Shown here: piece by piece, positions 23,240 through 34,043 of the stretch
How the letters are laid out: every line of letters begins with the position of its first letter
Numbering within the stretch: the first letter of the stretch is position 1
From: Urophycis tenuis
Taxonomy: Eukaryota; Chordata; Actinopteri; Gadiformes; Phycidae
Length of the DNA stretch: 64,000 nucleotides
Direction: 5' to 3'
Assembly: GCA_036785325.1 (NCBI GenBank)
Contig: JAXIVH010000206.1
Location: forward strand, 1 to 64,000
Translations under genes and position numbers: made by a program
Notes under the pieces: model-generated
Told to the model about the DNA's origin: nothing
Databases searched by the model: none
Seen by the model: the letters and a program-made list of their open reading frames with translations, nothing else

Positions 23240-23500
23240 CTGTCACATGAAGGAACAAAAAGGTGGAATTATGACGTCCGATTGCATTATGAGCTTGACA
23301 GTAATAATTTCCTTCCAGCTCAGATGTGATGTTAGTGATGGTGTAGTTCTGTCCTGATTGTCTGACTGAGTTTTCATGTTCCTTGAACCAGGTGTAGTTA
23401 GCTGCTGGGTTAGCATCACTGCTGCAGCTCAGAGTCACTGAGCTGCCCTCCTCTATTTCACCAGAGGGACTCACGGTCACTGAGGGGGTCTTTGGAGCAT
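23240..23500 (-). CDS. Hybrid Ig exon, CD22-like paralogue 3
   Basis: A 261-bp exon. Its 5' part matches the third Ig exon of the other copies (APKTPSVTV, PSGEIEEG). Its 3' part matches the fourth (EHENSVRQSGQNYTITNITSEL, ending HVTG). The crossover lies in the shared stretch encoding SSVTLSCSSDANPAA. One exon replaces two, consistent with unequal recombination. Splice sites and phase are intact. Confidence 0.75.
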
Positions 23501-23616
23501 CTGATAACAGTTACAAATCATTCATTATGTGAAATCCTTTCATCTTAAATCCATTCAAACTAAACATGTGGTTATTTACCATGGCATGATGCCAGTGCAC
23601 TGTGGAGTATACTTAC

Positions 23617-23835
23617 ACACTGAAGGAGAGCGTAGATGTTCATATCCTTTAACAGCACATGAATAGTTGTCTTCAGGCCAAATGTAGCCCCTGTAGTAAA
23701 TTCCTGTTCTGACAGACTGTCCATTCCTGACCCAGATGTAGGAAGGGTTACCAGCCAGAGCACACATACTGTGACATTCCACGACTGGCCAGGTAGGAGT
23801 GTTAGGGTAAGGAAACAACACTTTCACCTGGAGAT
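23617..23835 (-). CDS. Second Ig-domain exon, CD22-like paralogue 3
   Basis: 219 bp, splice sites and phase identical to 18844-19062, with CHSMCALAG, YIWVRNG and NYSCAVKG. No V-type or signal exon was found within the next several kilobases, so this copy looks 5'-truncated unless the exons lie far upstream. Confidence 0.75.
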
Positions 23836-23911
23836 CTGGGTTTGAGAACAAAGTACACAAAAGTTATTAACATAAACCAGTACACACAACCATAACCTCT
23901 AATACACACAG

Positions 23912-23943
<32 letters not shown>

Positions 23944-24475
23944 TACTGGTATGGGTGGTTTAGCAAGACATTTTACACATACCTGAGCGAATCATGGTAT
24001 AAAGGGACACCCCTTTCCCTTTTTATTTTAAAATTTAATTTGCTTCAACTAAGATACATCCTATTCCATACATCCAACATTTTTACTTCGAGTTTCACAT
24101 TCTGTGATATGGGATTTCTGACATTTTAGTGGTTTAGAAGGACGGGTCAAAAAAATGGTTTAGGAGGACACTGGTGGTTTAAGAGGACGGTTGATTTTGC
24201 AACACATACCTAATAAAAAGCTGGTTTAATAAGGAGGACAAACTCAATACAACACACATACATGGCCAGAACCTGCTTTAAAAGGACTGTTGCTGATTGA
24301 AAAGTCACCAGATGGTGCAGTAAACAGCAGCTTATTTTCTCCTATATTTATACATTAACCATCTACCAATCATTTCAGGCAAACACGCAAAAGGGTCACT
24401 ACGAGCAGGTACAGCTACTATGTTTGAAGACAGCTGAAAAGATTGGACATGACTGATATGCAGCTACATTGAAAT
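23836..24475. other. Non-coding region with (CA)n and short degenerate repeats
   Basis: (CA)n at about 23,916-23,943, then several diverged copies of a GGTTTAGAAGGACG-like motif between 24,130 and 24,300. No exon recognised. Confidence 0.5.
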
Positions 24476-24483
24476 TGATATCA

Positions 24484-24680
24484 TATTTGGGGCGGCAGTA
24501 GCTCAGTGGGTAGAGCGGGTCGTCCACTAATTGCAGGGTCGGCGGTTCGATTCCCTCCTCCAACTGTCTGCATGTCGTAGTGTCATGAGGAAAACACTGA
24601 ACCCCAACTTGCTCCCCGGGCGCTGAACATAGCAGCCCACTGCTCCTATGTAATATAGGATGGGTCAAATGCAGAGAACA
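24484..24680 (+). mobile_element. tRNA-derived SINE (plus orientation)
   Basis: The head resembles a tRNA with an A box (TAGCTCAGTGGGTAGAGC) and a B box (GGTTCGATTCC) at usual spacing. The body is unrelated (GAAAACACTGAACCCCAA). A family of this type is common in fish. Confidence 0.75.
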
Positions 24681-24764
24681 TATCCCCTCCACCCACTTTG
24701 CACTGCTTGCAAGTACATGGGTATAAACTAAATCTTTGGTTGAAGGATCTAGAGAACTACTTAA

Positions 24765-24938
24765 AAGGGGCATTTAGCAGATGCTTTTGTCCAAAGCAAC
24801 TTACAATCAGTACATTTGTGGGGTTCCACATGTGGACAGTTGGAGGAGGGCGATCACGGAGATTGAACCGCCAACCCTACGGTCAGTGGATGACCCGCTC
24901 TGTCCACCCGCTCTACCCACTGAGCTACTGCCGCCCTT
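24765..24938 (-). mobile_element. tRNA-derived SINE (minus orientation)
   Basis: The same tRNA-like head in reverse (GAGCTACTGCCGCC at the right end), followed in element sense by a segment like the common fish repeat TTTGTCCAAAGCAACTTACA. It faces the SINE at 24,484. Confidence 0.7.
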
Positions 24939-25057
24939 AATTACCAAACTGGACATTCAAACATTAGGAAAGATTTGACTTGAAAAACTAGGCTCAGTCA
25001 TGTTAAGTGGATTAAAATGTTTTATTGGAAACATTTTGCCATTCATCCAAATGGCTT

Positions 25058-25190
25058 CGTCAGTCCAAACTGAAAGCACATAGAGATATGAAGGGATGTT
25101 AAGTCCCAGTAGCTGTTGTTTTACTTTCTTTCCTGGGACTTAACTTCTCTTCCAACATCTCTATGTGTCTTCAGTTTGGACTGAGAAAGG
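25058..25190. repeat. Imperfect inverted repeat
   Basis: CAGTCCAAACTGAAAGCACA pairs with TGTGTCTTCAGTTTGGACTG, and GTTAAGTCCC with GGGACTTAAC. It follows a segment (CATTCATCCAAATGGCTTCG) seen in fish repeats. No coding content. Confidence 0.6.
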
Positions 25191-25349
25191 CATAACTGCA
25201 TTGATTTCTACCTGGGACCATGGTCTCTTCATCACCATCTTCCTCTTCTGGGGGAAGGCAGATCCAATACGTAGACATTGAGATCCAGTTGAATAACTTT
25301 TGCAACAGAAGTTGGAAGAGGCATTGACAAAATGAGGATTCAAATGAAT

Positions 25350-26200
25350 AATACATGTTACTTTGGTGCTGTTGGCTGACAGCTATTGCTATTGCCATAA
25401 GACACCACTCAGTCATTAAAGGAGTCAATACGATGAATATAGAACACCGGCTGGCAGTTGATGCGGACGAAGCACTTCTCTTTTTCACTGATCTTACAAA
25501 TTATCTTCCAGCTTTGTTCAAACTAATTGACAGATTTGGAATGTTTTCAGGGTATAAGGTTAATAAAGCTTAATCATCCATTTTAGATCCTAGTACCGGT
25601 ACACAAGAAAGGCTACGCCTATTATTAGGTTACCTCTTCATAAATGCAGTCAATGGATTCAAATACTTTGGTATTCGTATTACTCCACAGATTGATGCAA
25701 TAATTCCGGCCAATTACAATTCAGTGATAATCAAGACTACTGAATCTTTACAAAGATGGTCTTCCCTGCCTCTCTTTTTAATAGGACAATTTAATAATGC
25801 ATAAATGAATATCGCTGTGACGTTATTGTATTCATTTCACTCCATTCCACTCCATTCAAATTTGTTTGTAATATGAACAAACTTTTCAATAATCTTTTTT
25901 GGAGAAACAGATGACTAGGGCTACATCTGATCCTTTTATATCTTCCATAGAGGAGGCTTAAAACTCCCTATTATGGTACTACTGGTCTACCCAGCAGGCA
26001 GCTACTTCCTCCTGGATCCCAACTTCCATGGGTTTAGATCTGGGTGCATACATATACTCAAACTATTTTAAACAACTGAGGAAATCCACTTTAAACCCAT
26101 TTGTTAAAAAATCTGTGCAAGTATGGTGTGAAGCACATTGTGCAATAGTAGAAACATCAGCCTTGTCTCGTATCGCATCTATTTGGGGGAATGTGGGGGA
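25350..26200 (+). pseudogene. Degenerate L1-like LINE reverse transcriptase fragment
   Basis: Reads as an RT palm-to-thumb segment around ALLFFTDLTNYLPALFKLI and FGMFSGYKVN, where active relatives have a YADD box (here altered to DADE). Multiple stops and frameshifts follow. Clearly dead. Confidence 0.65.
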
Positions 26201-27110
26201 TGGTAGGGGGTTTGCCACCAATTCCAAATTGACCCGTCAGTGCGAGTGTGTGTGTGTGTACTGCAGTGACAAAAGTATGGTATAGAAGGACAGCACATTG
26301 TACTTCATAGCATAACATCACTCTTAGGCAGATGACAACAAGAGCAGCTTTCTGAGCAACAGTACTTTCATTAGTGTGACCAAAACCAACCTGTCTGGAT
26401 GTCTTCGCAGCTCCAATGGATCCCATTGCCTTAGGTGTCACGATTTTGGTGGACAATGTCCAGCCAAGGCCATAATGTTCCACATCTATGGAAGACAAAA
26501 AGGATAACACATTTAAATCACACCGCCACTGGCCACTGCTTGTACAATAAGCAAATTGCTGTGACTTTTATACCTTGCATGAAAGGCTCATGTCACCCAA
26601 TGTACAGTCTATGAACAGTACCGTAAGTGGACAGGAGAGGAGACCAACTTGCATCTTATAAGGGGAAGGCCAGATGAGTTGACAGGCAAAAAGAATAAGT
26701 GGTAAATCTAAAAAATTCTGAGCTTTGCTGACACATGAATGACTTGATAAGAGACAACTGACCTTTTTTTTTTTTTTACTGTTCTTTACCTCATCTTATC
26801 TTAACTCATCTTATCTTAACTCATTTAATCTCCTAGCTGCCCATTAGAAGTCAAGCTGGTTCCTGCTCTATCCAAAAAAACAGTTAGTGAATTCTCAGGT
26901 AAACTCATTTGCCTTAGTTTACTTGAGTATTGACTGATCACTGTTTCTCAGTGTGTATCATACACAGAGATAGTCATGGTTTAGCAGGACATGTGGGGGA
27001 TGGTAGGGGGTTTGCCGCCAATTCTGAATTGACTCGTCAGTGAGAGTGTGTGTGTGTACTGCAGTGACAAAAGTATGGTATAAGGACAGCACATTTTACT
27101 TCACAGCAGT
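26189..27110. repeat. Pair of ~120-bp direct repeats 0.8 kb apart
   Basis: Copies at about 26,189-26,313 and 26,992-27,110 share GTGGGGGATGGTAGGGGGTT, a GTGTGTGT tract, and GTACTGCAGTGACAAAAGTA. The segment between them has no recognised gene beyond one weak exon-like stretch. Confidence 0.7.
26392..26484 (-). other. Possible orphan exon, unrecognised
   Basis: The minus-strand stretch has a CTTCCATAG acceptor and a CAG/GTTGG donor. It is open in the frame reading VEHYGLGWTLSTKIV. No family was recognised. It could be a real exon of an unmodelled gene or chance. Confidence 0.25.
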
Positions 27111-27557
27111 GGGGAACCCTCAGGGCCTTCTACGCCTTCAGAGAAGGCCTAGCAAAATTCTGGACCAAAAAATATTAAATAAGAAATAATAATTAGTATT
27201 TTTTTAATTGCTATCTTATTTAATTTAATACAATACATTTGATTAACATTTTTTTATTATTTTTTTCTCCCATCCATGCGCTAAAATTAAGTTTACTGTA
27301 AAAATTCACATCACAATGAAATGGCTACGGTCCCTAAAACATGTTATCCAATCAGAATCGTCCGTTTCTATCAAGGCCCGGTTAGCTGGCTCATTCATCG
27401 GTTAGCACTTCACAATTCCTGCAGAAGGCCAGCTTTGGTTTGTTTTGGTTTGGAGAGTGAGTGGCAGATTGACCAATCACAGTTTGATTTCAAGTGGGCG
27501 GGACAAAAAATAAGCTCGTAGGCCTTCACCAGAGCTCTGGCCTTCACAAAGTCCTAG

Positions 27558-27755
27558 TTGAGTCTCAACCGTTCTCACCACTCTGCCGCCTCTGTGAATT
27601 ACGTTGTGGCTAGTTTGATCGGATCGCCCTTTACAAGGCGTCCTTTCACAGAAAAACTTCAAATAATAAAAAACGGAAAAACAACTCCAGAACTGGAATT
27701 GAAAGAAAAGGTTAAGAAAGTGGAAAGGCATTTCAAGACAGAAAATTATCAGTAG
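27558..27755 (+). pseudogene. ZMYM1-like hAT transposase N-terminal fragment
   Basis: The short frame VVASLIGSPFTRRPFTEKLQ resembles the start of fish ZMYM1-like/hAT transposases, then stops. A domestic relative's C-terminal end appears at 63,808-64,000. No rest of the gene lies here. Confidence 0.5.
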
Positions 27756-27769
27756 GCCGCCTACAGCCT

Positions 27770-27825
27770 GTTTGTTTTATTACAGCGGTATCCATCCATG
27801 GATATCGCTGTAATAAAACAAACTG
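27770..27825. repeat. Hairpin: 18-bp arms around a short loop
   Basis: GTTTGTTTTATTACAGCG pairs with CGCTGTAATAAAACAAAC. The loop contains the self-complementary ATCCATGGAT. No known element recognised. Confidence 0.65.
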
Positions 27826-28079
27826 GCTGGTGTACTGGTGGAGTTGTTTGCTTTTTACAACTGAAAAGTCATCCACCTGGGTCAGCGGCGGATTTGTCAG
27901 CCTTACAAATCTGACAGTCAGGCCACCGACATCAAGGTTCTGCGGCACACCTGCAAGCGACGGTCAGTTTGACAACTTTTGGGGGGATGAAATGAGCCTC
28001 GGTGCCCGTGTCAGCAGCGTCATGGGGTGACACTCTGGGGGAATTCATTTTATATTTCCAGATTATGGCTTTAGAATAT

Positions 28080-29189
28080 TGTGATAGGGTCAGCCCACGT
28101 AGATGCTCATTGGCTCACACACACCGGCAGCGTATTTTCAATTAACGATCTCGTCACTTCCGCCGGGATAAAGTAGGGTACGGTCTATTGCTCGAGTGAC
28201 TCGTTGCCGTCGCTGTGTATGGAGTTGGCTGCTGGGGGTTCATGCCTGAACGTTTCGGGCATTGATCGCTGACGTGGGGCTCTCTTCGATGCCCATTCCC
28301 TTCTGGGCTTATCCTTTTGCACGGCAGTCAAGGTAGGCAAAGCGCTGCTTTAGTGCTTGATAGACTACCTCCCCGGTAGTCAACAGGCAACTGCCCTAGT
28401 TAGTGTTGGAAGGAACGTTTTTAAACTTGAAATAATATTGATCTATTTTTCTATTCATTAAAGTAATGATCGTATTTATATCATATCAGTATCTGTATTT
28501 AAATGTTTAACTTTTTTGTTGATGTCCGCAGCAATCTGACATCACCAATGGCCACTGTTTTCCTCGGTTTATTCCTTTTTGTTTTTTTTTGTTTTTTTTG
28601 TTTTTGTACATTGAGCTAGCTGAGCCACGTGTCTGATTGTGATTTGTGTACTGGTCTTCATGTTTTATTTTGTTTATTTCCCCTCTTGCCTTTATTGCTA
28701 TTTTCATATTGTTACCCATTCTCGTTGGCCTGTGGGCCTAACCCAGGGCAGGTAGTATTGTGCCTTGTGCCTAGAATGCATCCTTCGGTCCGCCCTTAAT
28801 TTGCTGTGTAGGCACCCCCTAGTGGTTGAGTGTGTTGAGTGTGACACCATCGTATAGGCTTGTTCTGTGTGTGATTGAGCTTGGCCTCGTAACCTTGTGC
28901 ACTTTGCAGTGGTATACTAGTGTGGGTATATGAGTGTATTTATAATCACGTATGGCTGGATATTAGTGAGAGGTATTCAAGCCGCGTTAGCGCAGCTACT
29001 CTGGGTTGACCCCTGGGCCTATGTTATGTGCTTCTGTCCTTGTATGTCCGTCTTGTTACCCCTGCCAAGCACACTCAGACTTCAGTAAAATAAAAGTATT
29101 TTTGTGCACAACAGCCTCAGTTTTCATCCATTTAATTGGGTAACCTCCTGTAGTATTGGGGTTGGCCTGGGGATTAGCCCATGGTCACA
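28080..29189 (+). mobile_element. Solo LTR (1.1 kb) with 4-bp target duplication
   Basis: Begins TGTGATAGGG and ends CCATGGTCACA, giving inverted TGTGA/TCACA termini, flanked by ATAT at 28076-28079 and 29190-29193. An AATAAA signal lies near 29,089, placing the LTR on the plus strand. No internal retroviral sequence adjoins. Family unassigned. Confidence 0.7.
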
Positions 29190-29624
29190 ATATGTTTATG
29201 TATGTTTATTTAATGTTGAGATGTTTCTTGTTTAATTCGAAAACTCACGCGAAAATGGCATGAACGTCACAGCCAAAGAGCAACTCGTCGGCGACCATAC
29301 GTGAAAACGAAGGTTACAGTTGTAACCACGGTTCTATGAGTCCCGGATGACCGCCCGAGGCGGTGCTTTAAGCACTGGATAACTCCGCCCGCGCTAGCGC
29401 ATGTCGAGTACGAATAACAACGTCACCTGTGACTCCTGCATGACCCCCCGGGAGGCTATATCTTCCGGTGTCAGCAGGAAATCGGCTCCCAATATCTGCT
29501 CGCGAACGCGCAAGGATTTCGAGTGACAGAACGCTCTGGCGGTCATCCGGGACTCATAGAACCGTGGTGCTTTAAGCACTGGATGACATATACCAACAAC
29601 GTCATGAAGAATCCCACAATCACC

Positions 29625-30860
29625 TTACTGATGAGTGGTTGAAGACCCAGGGCAAAGGACCACGCCCAACGGTTGGGGAGCAGCAACATTAAGCCGGTAA
29701 AACCAATGGAAAGTACCCGGTGATGACCAAGAAGCTGCAATACAGATGTCGTCCAGGAGTACGCCTCTCAGGGCAGCCCAGGACGTGGAGACACCCCGTG
29801 TGGAGTGGCATCTGACCCCTGTCGGCAATGCACGACCGTTGACCCTGTAAGCATGAGAAATGGTGTCCACGATCCAATGGGAAAGGCGCTGTTTGGAGAG
29901 GGCACAACCCCTGTTATGACCCCCATAGCAGACAAACAATTGTTCTGTCTGCCGCACCTGTGCAGTGGCACCTATATAGGCAACCAGGGCCCGCACAGGA
30001 CACAAAGCACGCAGCTCACCATCAGCCGCTGGGGGATCAAACTGCGCCAGGTGGATAGGGCGGTTGACATGGCCACGGGGCAGGGTCTTTGGCAGGAACG
30101 CAACATTAGGCCACAGGGTCACCCCTGAACCCTCAGGCCCCCAACGCAGGCAGGACTCGCTGACAAACAAAGCATGCAGCTCCCCCACCCGTTTCGCTGA
30201 GGTGATGGCCAGAAGAAAGGCTGTCTTCAATGATCCACTCCACTTGAGGTCAGCCTGGGCGAGAGGCTCAAAGGGTGAAGAAGACAGGGCCTTCAGCACC
30301 AGGGAGAGATCCCAGGCTGGGACCCTGGGGGAGACAGAGAGCCGCAGCCTCGACGCCCCCCTCAGAAACAGAGACACCAGCCGCTGGCACCCTACGGTGG
30401 CATCGTTTATCAGGCCATGCTGCGATGAAATGGCTGCCACATACACCTTCAAAGTGGAAGGTGCACGGCCGTCGTCCAGGAGGGACTGCAGAAAGTCCAG
30501 AACAGTGGCCACTGGACAAGAGGTGGGGTCCCCCCCCCTGTCAGCGCACCAGGCAGAGAACCTCCTCCACTTGCTCTCATACTGGAGGCGGATGGACGAT
30601 GCACGAGCATGCGAGATGGTTCGTCGGACAGACTCCGTGCAACCAGTCAGAAATGAGTCGGGCCCTGCAGCGGCCAGGCCCACAACTGGAGACGGCAGGG
30701 ATCGGGGTGCCAGATCCGACCCCCTAGCTGTGACAGGAGATCTTTCCTCCCTGGGAGACGCCATGGCGAGCCGCAGCAGAGCTTCTGCAGCAGTGGAAAC
30801 CAGGGCCTCCCTGGCCAGAACGGGGCTACCAGGAGGAGGCGGTGGCCCCGATGAAGGACC
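29625..30860 (-). CDS. DIRS-like tyrosine recombinase, open frame
   Basis: C-terminal part of an open frame that overlaps the RT/RNase H gene out of phase, as is usual for DIRS elements. A SAM-like core-binding domain (SIRLQYESKWRRFSAWC) is followed by a catalytic domain with AITSAKRVGELHAL (first Arg), CHSTRGVSTSWAAL (His-x-x-Arg) and FHWFYRLN (likely nucleophile Tyr). The frame runs far upstream to 32234, but there it is only a shadow of RT. The true start is uncertain. Confidence 0.8.
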   Translation of the reverse strand, partial: GPSSGPPPPPGSPVLAREALVSTAAEALLRLAMASPREERSPVTARGSDLAPRSLPSPVVGLAAAGPDSFLTGCTESVRRTISHARASSIRLQYESKWRRFSAWCADRGGDPTSCPVATVLDFLQSLLDDGRAPSTLKVYVAAISSQHGLINDATVGCQRLVSLFLRGASRLRLSVSPRVPAWDLSLVLKALSSSPFEPLAQADLKWSGSLKTAFLLAITSAKRVGELHALFVSESCLRWGPEGSGVTLWPNVAFLPKTLPRGHVNRPIHLAQFDPPAADGELRALCPVRALVAYIGATAQVRQTEQLFVCYGGHNRGCALSKQRLSHWIVDTISHAYRVNGRALPTGVRCHSTRGVSTSWAALRGVLLDDICIAASWSSPGTFHWFYRLNVAAPQPLGVVLCPGSSTTHQ

Positions 30861-32857
30861 CGCTGCAGCATCGGGAGGATCAGAGGCAGCGGTGGGAAGG
30901 CGTACAGGAGCACGCTGGGCCACTCGTGCCCCAAGGCATCCTGTCCCAGTGGACTGTCCCCCTCCATCCAGGAAAACCATAGGGGACAATGGGTTGACTC
31001 CCTCGAGGCAAAGAGATCCACCTCTGCTTTGCCGAAAACGCCCCAGATCAGCTCGACAACCTCTGGGTGCAGCCTCCACTCCCCAGGTGGAGGCTTGTGC
31101 CGAGAGAGGAAATCTGCTACCTGATTCCGGTCCCCCGGGAGCCACATCGCTCGCAAGCTCAACAGACGGGGAGCGGCCCATGTCAGAAGGCGCTGGGACA
31201 CCTGCAACAGTTGCGCCGACTTGGTGCCCCCCTGATGATTGATCTGGGAGACCACTGCCCTGTTGTCTGATCGAACCAGCACATGCTTCCCCTGCAGGCG
31301 CGGTAGAAAATGTCGGAGAGCCAGGTGGACAGCCCGCAGCTACAGCACATTGATGTGCCATGCACAGTCCCGAAATGACCACCGTCCCCGGGCAGATCTG
31401 CCACACCAGACTGCACCCCACCCTAGCTGGGATGCATCTGTTGTAAGCGTCTCTCGGAAGGAGGGAAGGACCCCCAGGGGCGCACCCCCCAGTAGGAACG
31501 CCCTGTCCTGCCATGGCGCCAGGGCGCGGACGCAGACCTGAAACACCTTGATCAGCCTGTTCCTGTGAAGTTTGGGGTCCAGATGGAAGCTGTTCAGCCA
31601 CATCTGAAGCGAGCGCAGTAGCAACAGGCCGGAAGGTATGGCCGTCGATGCGGCCGTCAGTTTGCCTAGTAGCTGCAGGAACTGAATGTAAGGCCGTTGC
31701 CCGCCCCTCCTGAAGGAAGGAAGGAGTCGGAGGATGTCGCCCAGACGCTTCTCTGACAGGTAAGCCTTCATGGCGACCGAGTCCAGAACCAGACCCAAAT
31801 AGGCAGCCCGCTGAGTGGCAACCAGGCAACTTTTTGCGACGTTCACCGCAAGGCCCAGCTGGAACACGTGCGAGAGAAGACGGTTGGTATCCTGGACCGC
31901 CTGGGCTCGGGAAGGCGCGCACACCAACCAGTCGTCGAGATAGGGCAGGACCTTCATGCCCCCTGCCTGCAGAGGTGCCAAGGCTGCCGCAACACAGCGG
32001 GTAAAAACCCTTGGGGACAGGGAGAGCCCGAAGGGGAGCACCCTGAATTGGTAATGTTGGTCCTGGACGGTAAACCTCAGGAAGGGCTGATGGTGAGCAG
32101 CAATCAGAACATGAAAGTATGCGTCCTTTAGATCTATGGACGTGAATCATTCGTTGGGACTGACCACACGCTGAACATCTGCTGTAGTCAGCATGTGGAA
32201 TGGCAGAACTTTTAAGTACCTGTTCAGGCCTCACAGGTCCAGGATGGGTCGTAGTCCGCCATCCTTCTTCTTGACTAGGAAGTAGGTCGAATAGAACCCC
32301 CTGGGATGGAGGAGGGGGTCCACCGGTATGATGGCACCTTTGTCCAGGAGGGTGGACAGCTCCTGGGCTAAGGTTTGGGCCTTGGCCGGGTCGTTGATAG
32401 ATGTCATTTTCACCTGGCCGAAGGCTGGGGGCCGGCGTCGGAACTGCAATTCGTATCCCCGGGTCAAGGTGGAAACTACCCAGGGGTCCGGACAGCAGGC
32501 AGCCCAGTAACTGAGCTGCTGCTGGGAAAAGCAGCCGACGACCGGCCCCGTGGCCCTAGTGCCGCTGCCCCCGGCCCCTACCGGAAGGGCGGCGGTCGGG
32601 CTTGGAGGCCTGGTGGTGACGTGGTGAGCGCCGCACGGTGGAGCGAAAGTCGCCTGCCGGCTCCTTAGCGTCCCGTCGCGACGGCCGCTGACCACTCTGG
32701 GGGGGCAGCTGTGGAGGACGTGGAGGGGCAGATGGACAAGCCCTCGGCCTGCTGGAGGCAGGCGTTCTCTTGTGAAGGCTTGCAAGCCGCCGCCTGGTCT
32801 CATCCGCTTCGGCTGTGCGATCCAGTGCAACCAAAGCTGCAGAGCCAAACAGCTCAC
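30647..32857 (-). pseudogene. DIRS-like reverse transcriptase/RNase H, three nonsense codons
   Basis: RT motifs: FLVKKKDGGLRPILDL, FTSIDLKDAYFHV, MLPFGLSLSP, and the active-site YLDDWL. RNase H follows with TTDASQLGWG and VRSDNRAVV, then a C-terminal domain with EVDLFASRESTHCPL. In-frame stops lie at 32231, 32147-32149 and 31340-31342. All three domains share one frame, so point mutation alone killed the gene. Confidence 0.85.
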
Positions 32858-34043
32858 CAGGTTCCGCCGGCACCCTGCGAAGGACCCTACGAGTCGCCTC
32901 CGTCAGGGGTGATTGGGCCAGCCAGACGTGACGACGAGTGTGGACAAGTGTCGACATGAGTCGACCCAATTCCCTCGTTTGGCAGGCGAAAGTCTGCAGT
33001 GAGGCATCACAGATGTCACGGGTGGAGTCATCCACCTGAGCATCCTGCAGGGAGGTTGAGAGGGCCAAAAGGAAGTGGGAGAGGGTGTTCCCAAGGCGGC
33101 CGATACGCGCTGCAGTGTTGTAAGCCCTGCAGATATAATCATCAGTGACCTTACACTGGGCAGAAGGGCACCGGGGGTCTAACTTCATTGCGTCCTCCGG
33201 AGATACAATCAAGGCAGCAACTGCCGGCTCCACTGCTGGCATGTGGAGACGGCCAACTGCCTCAGCACCCTCCATGGCAGCTAAGGCCCGCTCATCCGAC
33301 CCCGGCCTGGTGAGGGTTGACGTGTCTCCCCAGCAGGAATGCAGCTCCCTCAAAAAATCAGGAGAGTGTGGCACCATAGTCTTCGCCGGTGGGGGGTTGC
33401 GCCTGTAGAAAGCGCTAGGAGCCTTTCCCTCACTCGGAGCATCAAGCTGCAAGCGTGCCAGGGCAGCCCGGATGATTGCCCCCATTGAGGAGTCACCAGG
33501 TCCCCGCCGGGAACCCGAGGCCGAAGAATGTGAGGAGCCTGCCGCGGTTGGAGTCACCAACCCAGGCTGAGAATCACAAAACTGGCTGGACGAAGCTGCA
33601 ATGGAGATGGTATCGTCCACTGGCAACGGTGACCCCTGAGTAGCCGCACCAACAGCATGTGTCCTCCCACCAGCAGGCTGCAGTTTAAGAAGAAGTGCCT
33701 TCATCTGCTCCATATCAACAGCCAGACGGTCAACTTTAGAGGACAGATGGTTGTCTACCTTACTCCGCCGTTTTCCTGCGGGGACACTGTCCCCGTTCCG
33801 TGTGGCAGGCCTCTTCCATGTAGTCTCCCGACAGGAGCCCACCCCCTCAGACTGGAGTGAAGGCAGTGGATCCACTTGGGCCAGCCTGGCCAGTCTTACT
33901 GACCACGGCATAGTGCCACAATTTATACAGGCTTCCTCGGTGATGGCCTCCCGCAGGTGAGCCGCACCAAGTCAGGACACACACTGGTCATGTCCATCCT
34001 CAGGCTCCAGGGGTGCCATGCAACTGCCACAGGCATGCTCCAT
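32556..34043 (-). pseudogene. DIRS-like Gag with early nonsense codon
   Basis: The probable start is the ATG at 34043, opening a Cys-rich segment (ACGSCMAPLEPEDGHDQC). A TGA at 33972-33974 interrupts it, and reading is open again from 33911 to 32556. The body is Ser/Pro/Arg-rich with a basic C-terminus typical of these nucleic-acid-binding proteins. Confidence 0.7.

Noticed and set aside
24484..24556. Possible tRNA gene
   Set aside because: A and B boxes are present but the fold is poor and a second inverted copy with the same head lies nearby; it is a SINE head.
30064..31242. 392-codon plus-strand open frame
   Set aside because: Antisense shadow of the DIRS-like RNase H and recombinase genes in GC-rich sequence; no protein family features.
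30900..32234. N-terminal two thirds of the 869-codon frame
   Set aside because: Out of phase with RT/RNase H motifs that are clear in another frame; only its C-terminal part is a recognisable recombinase.
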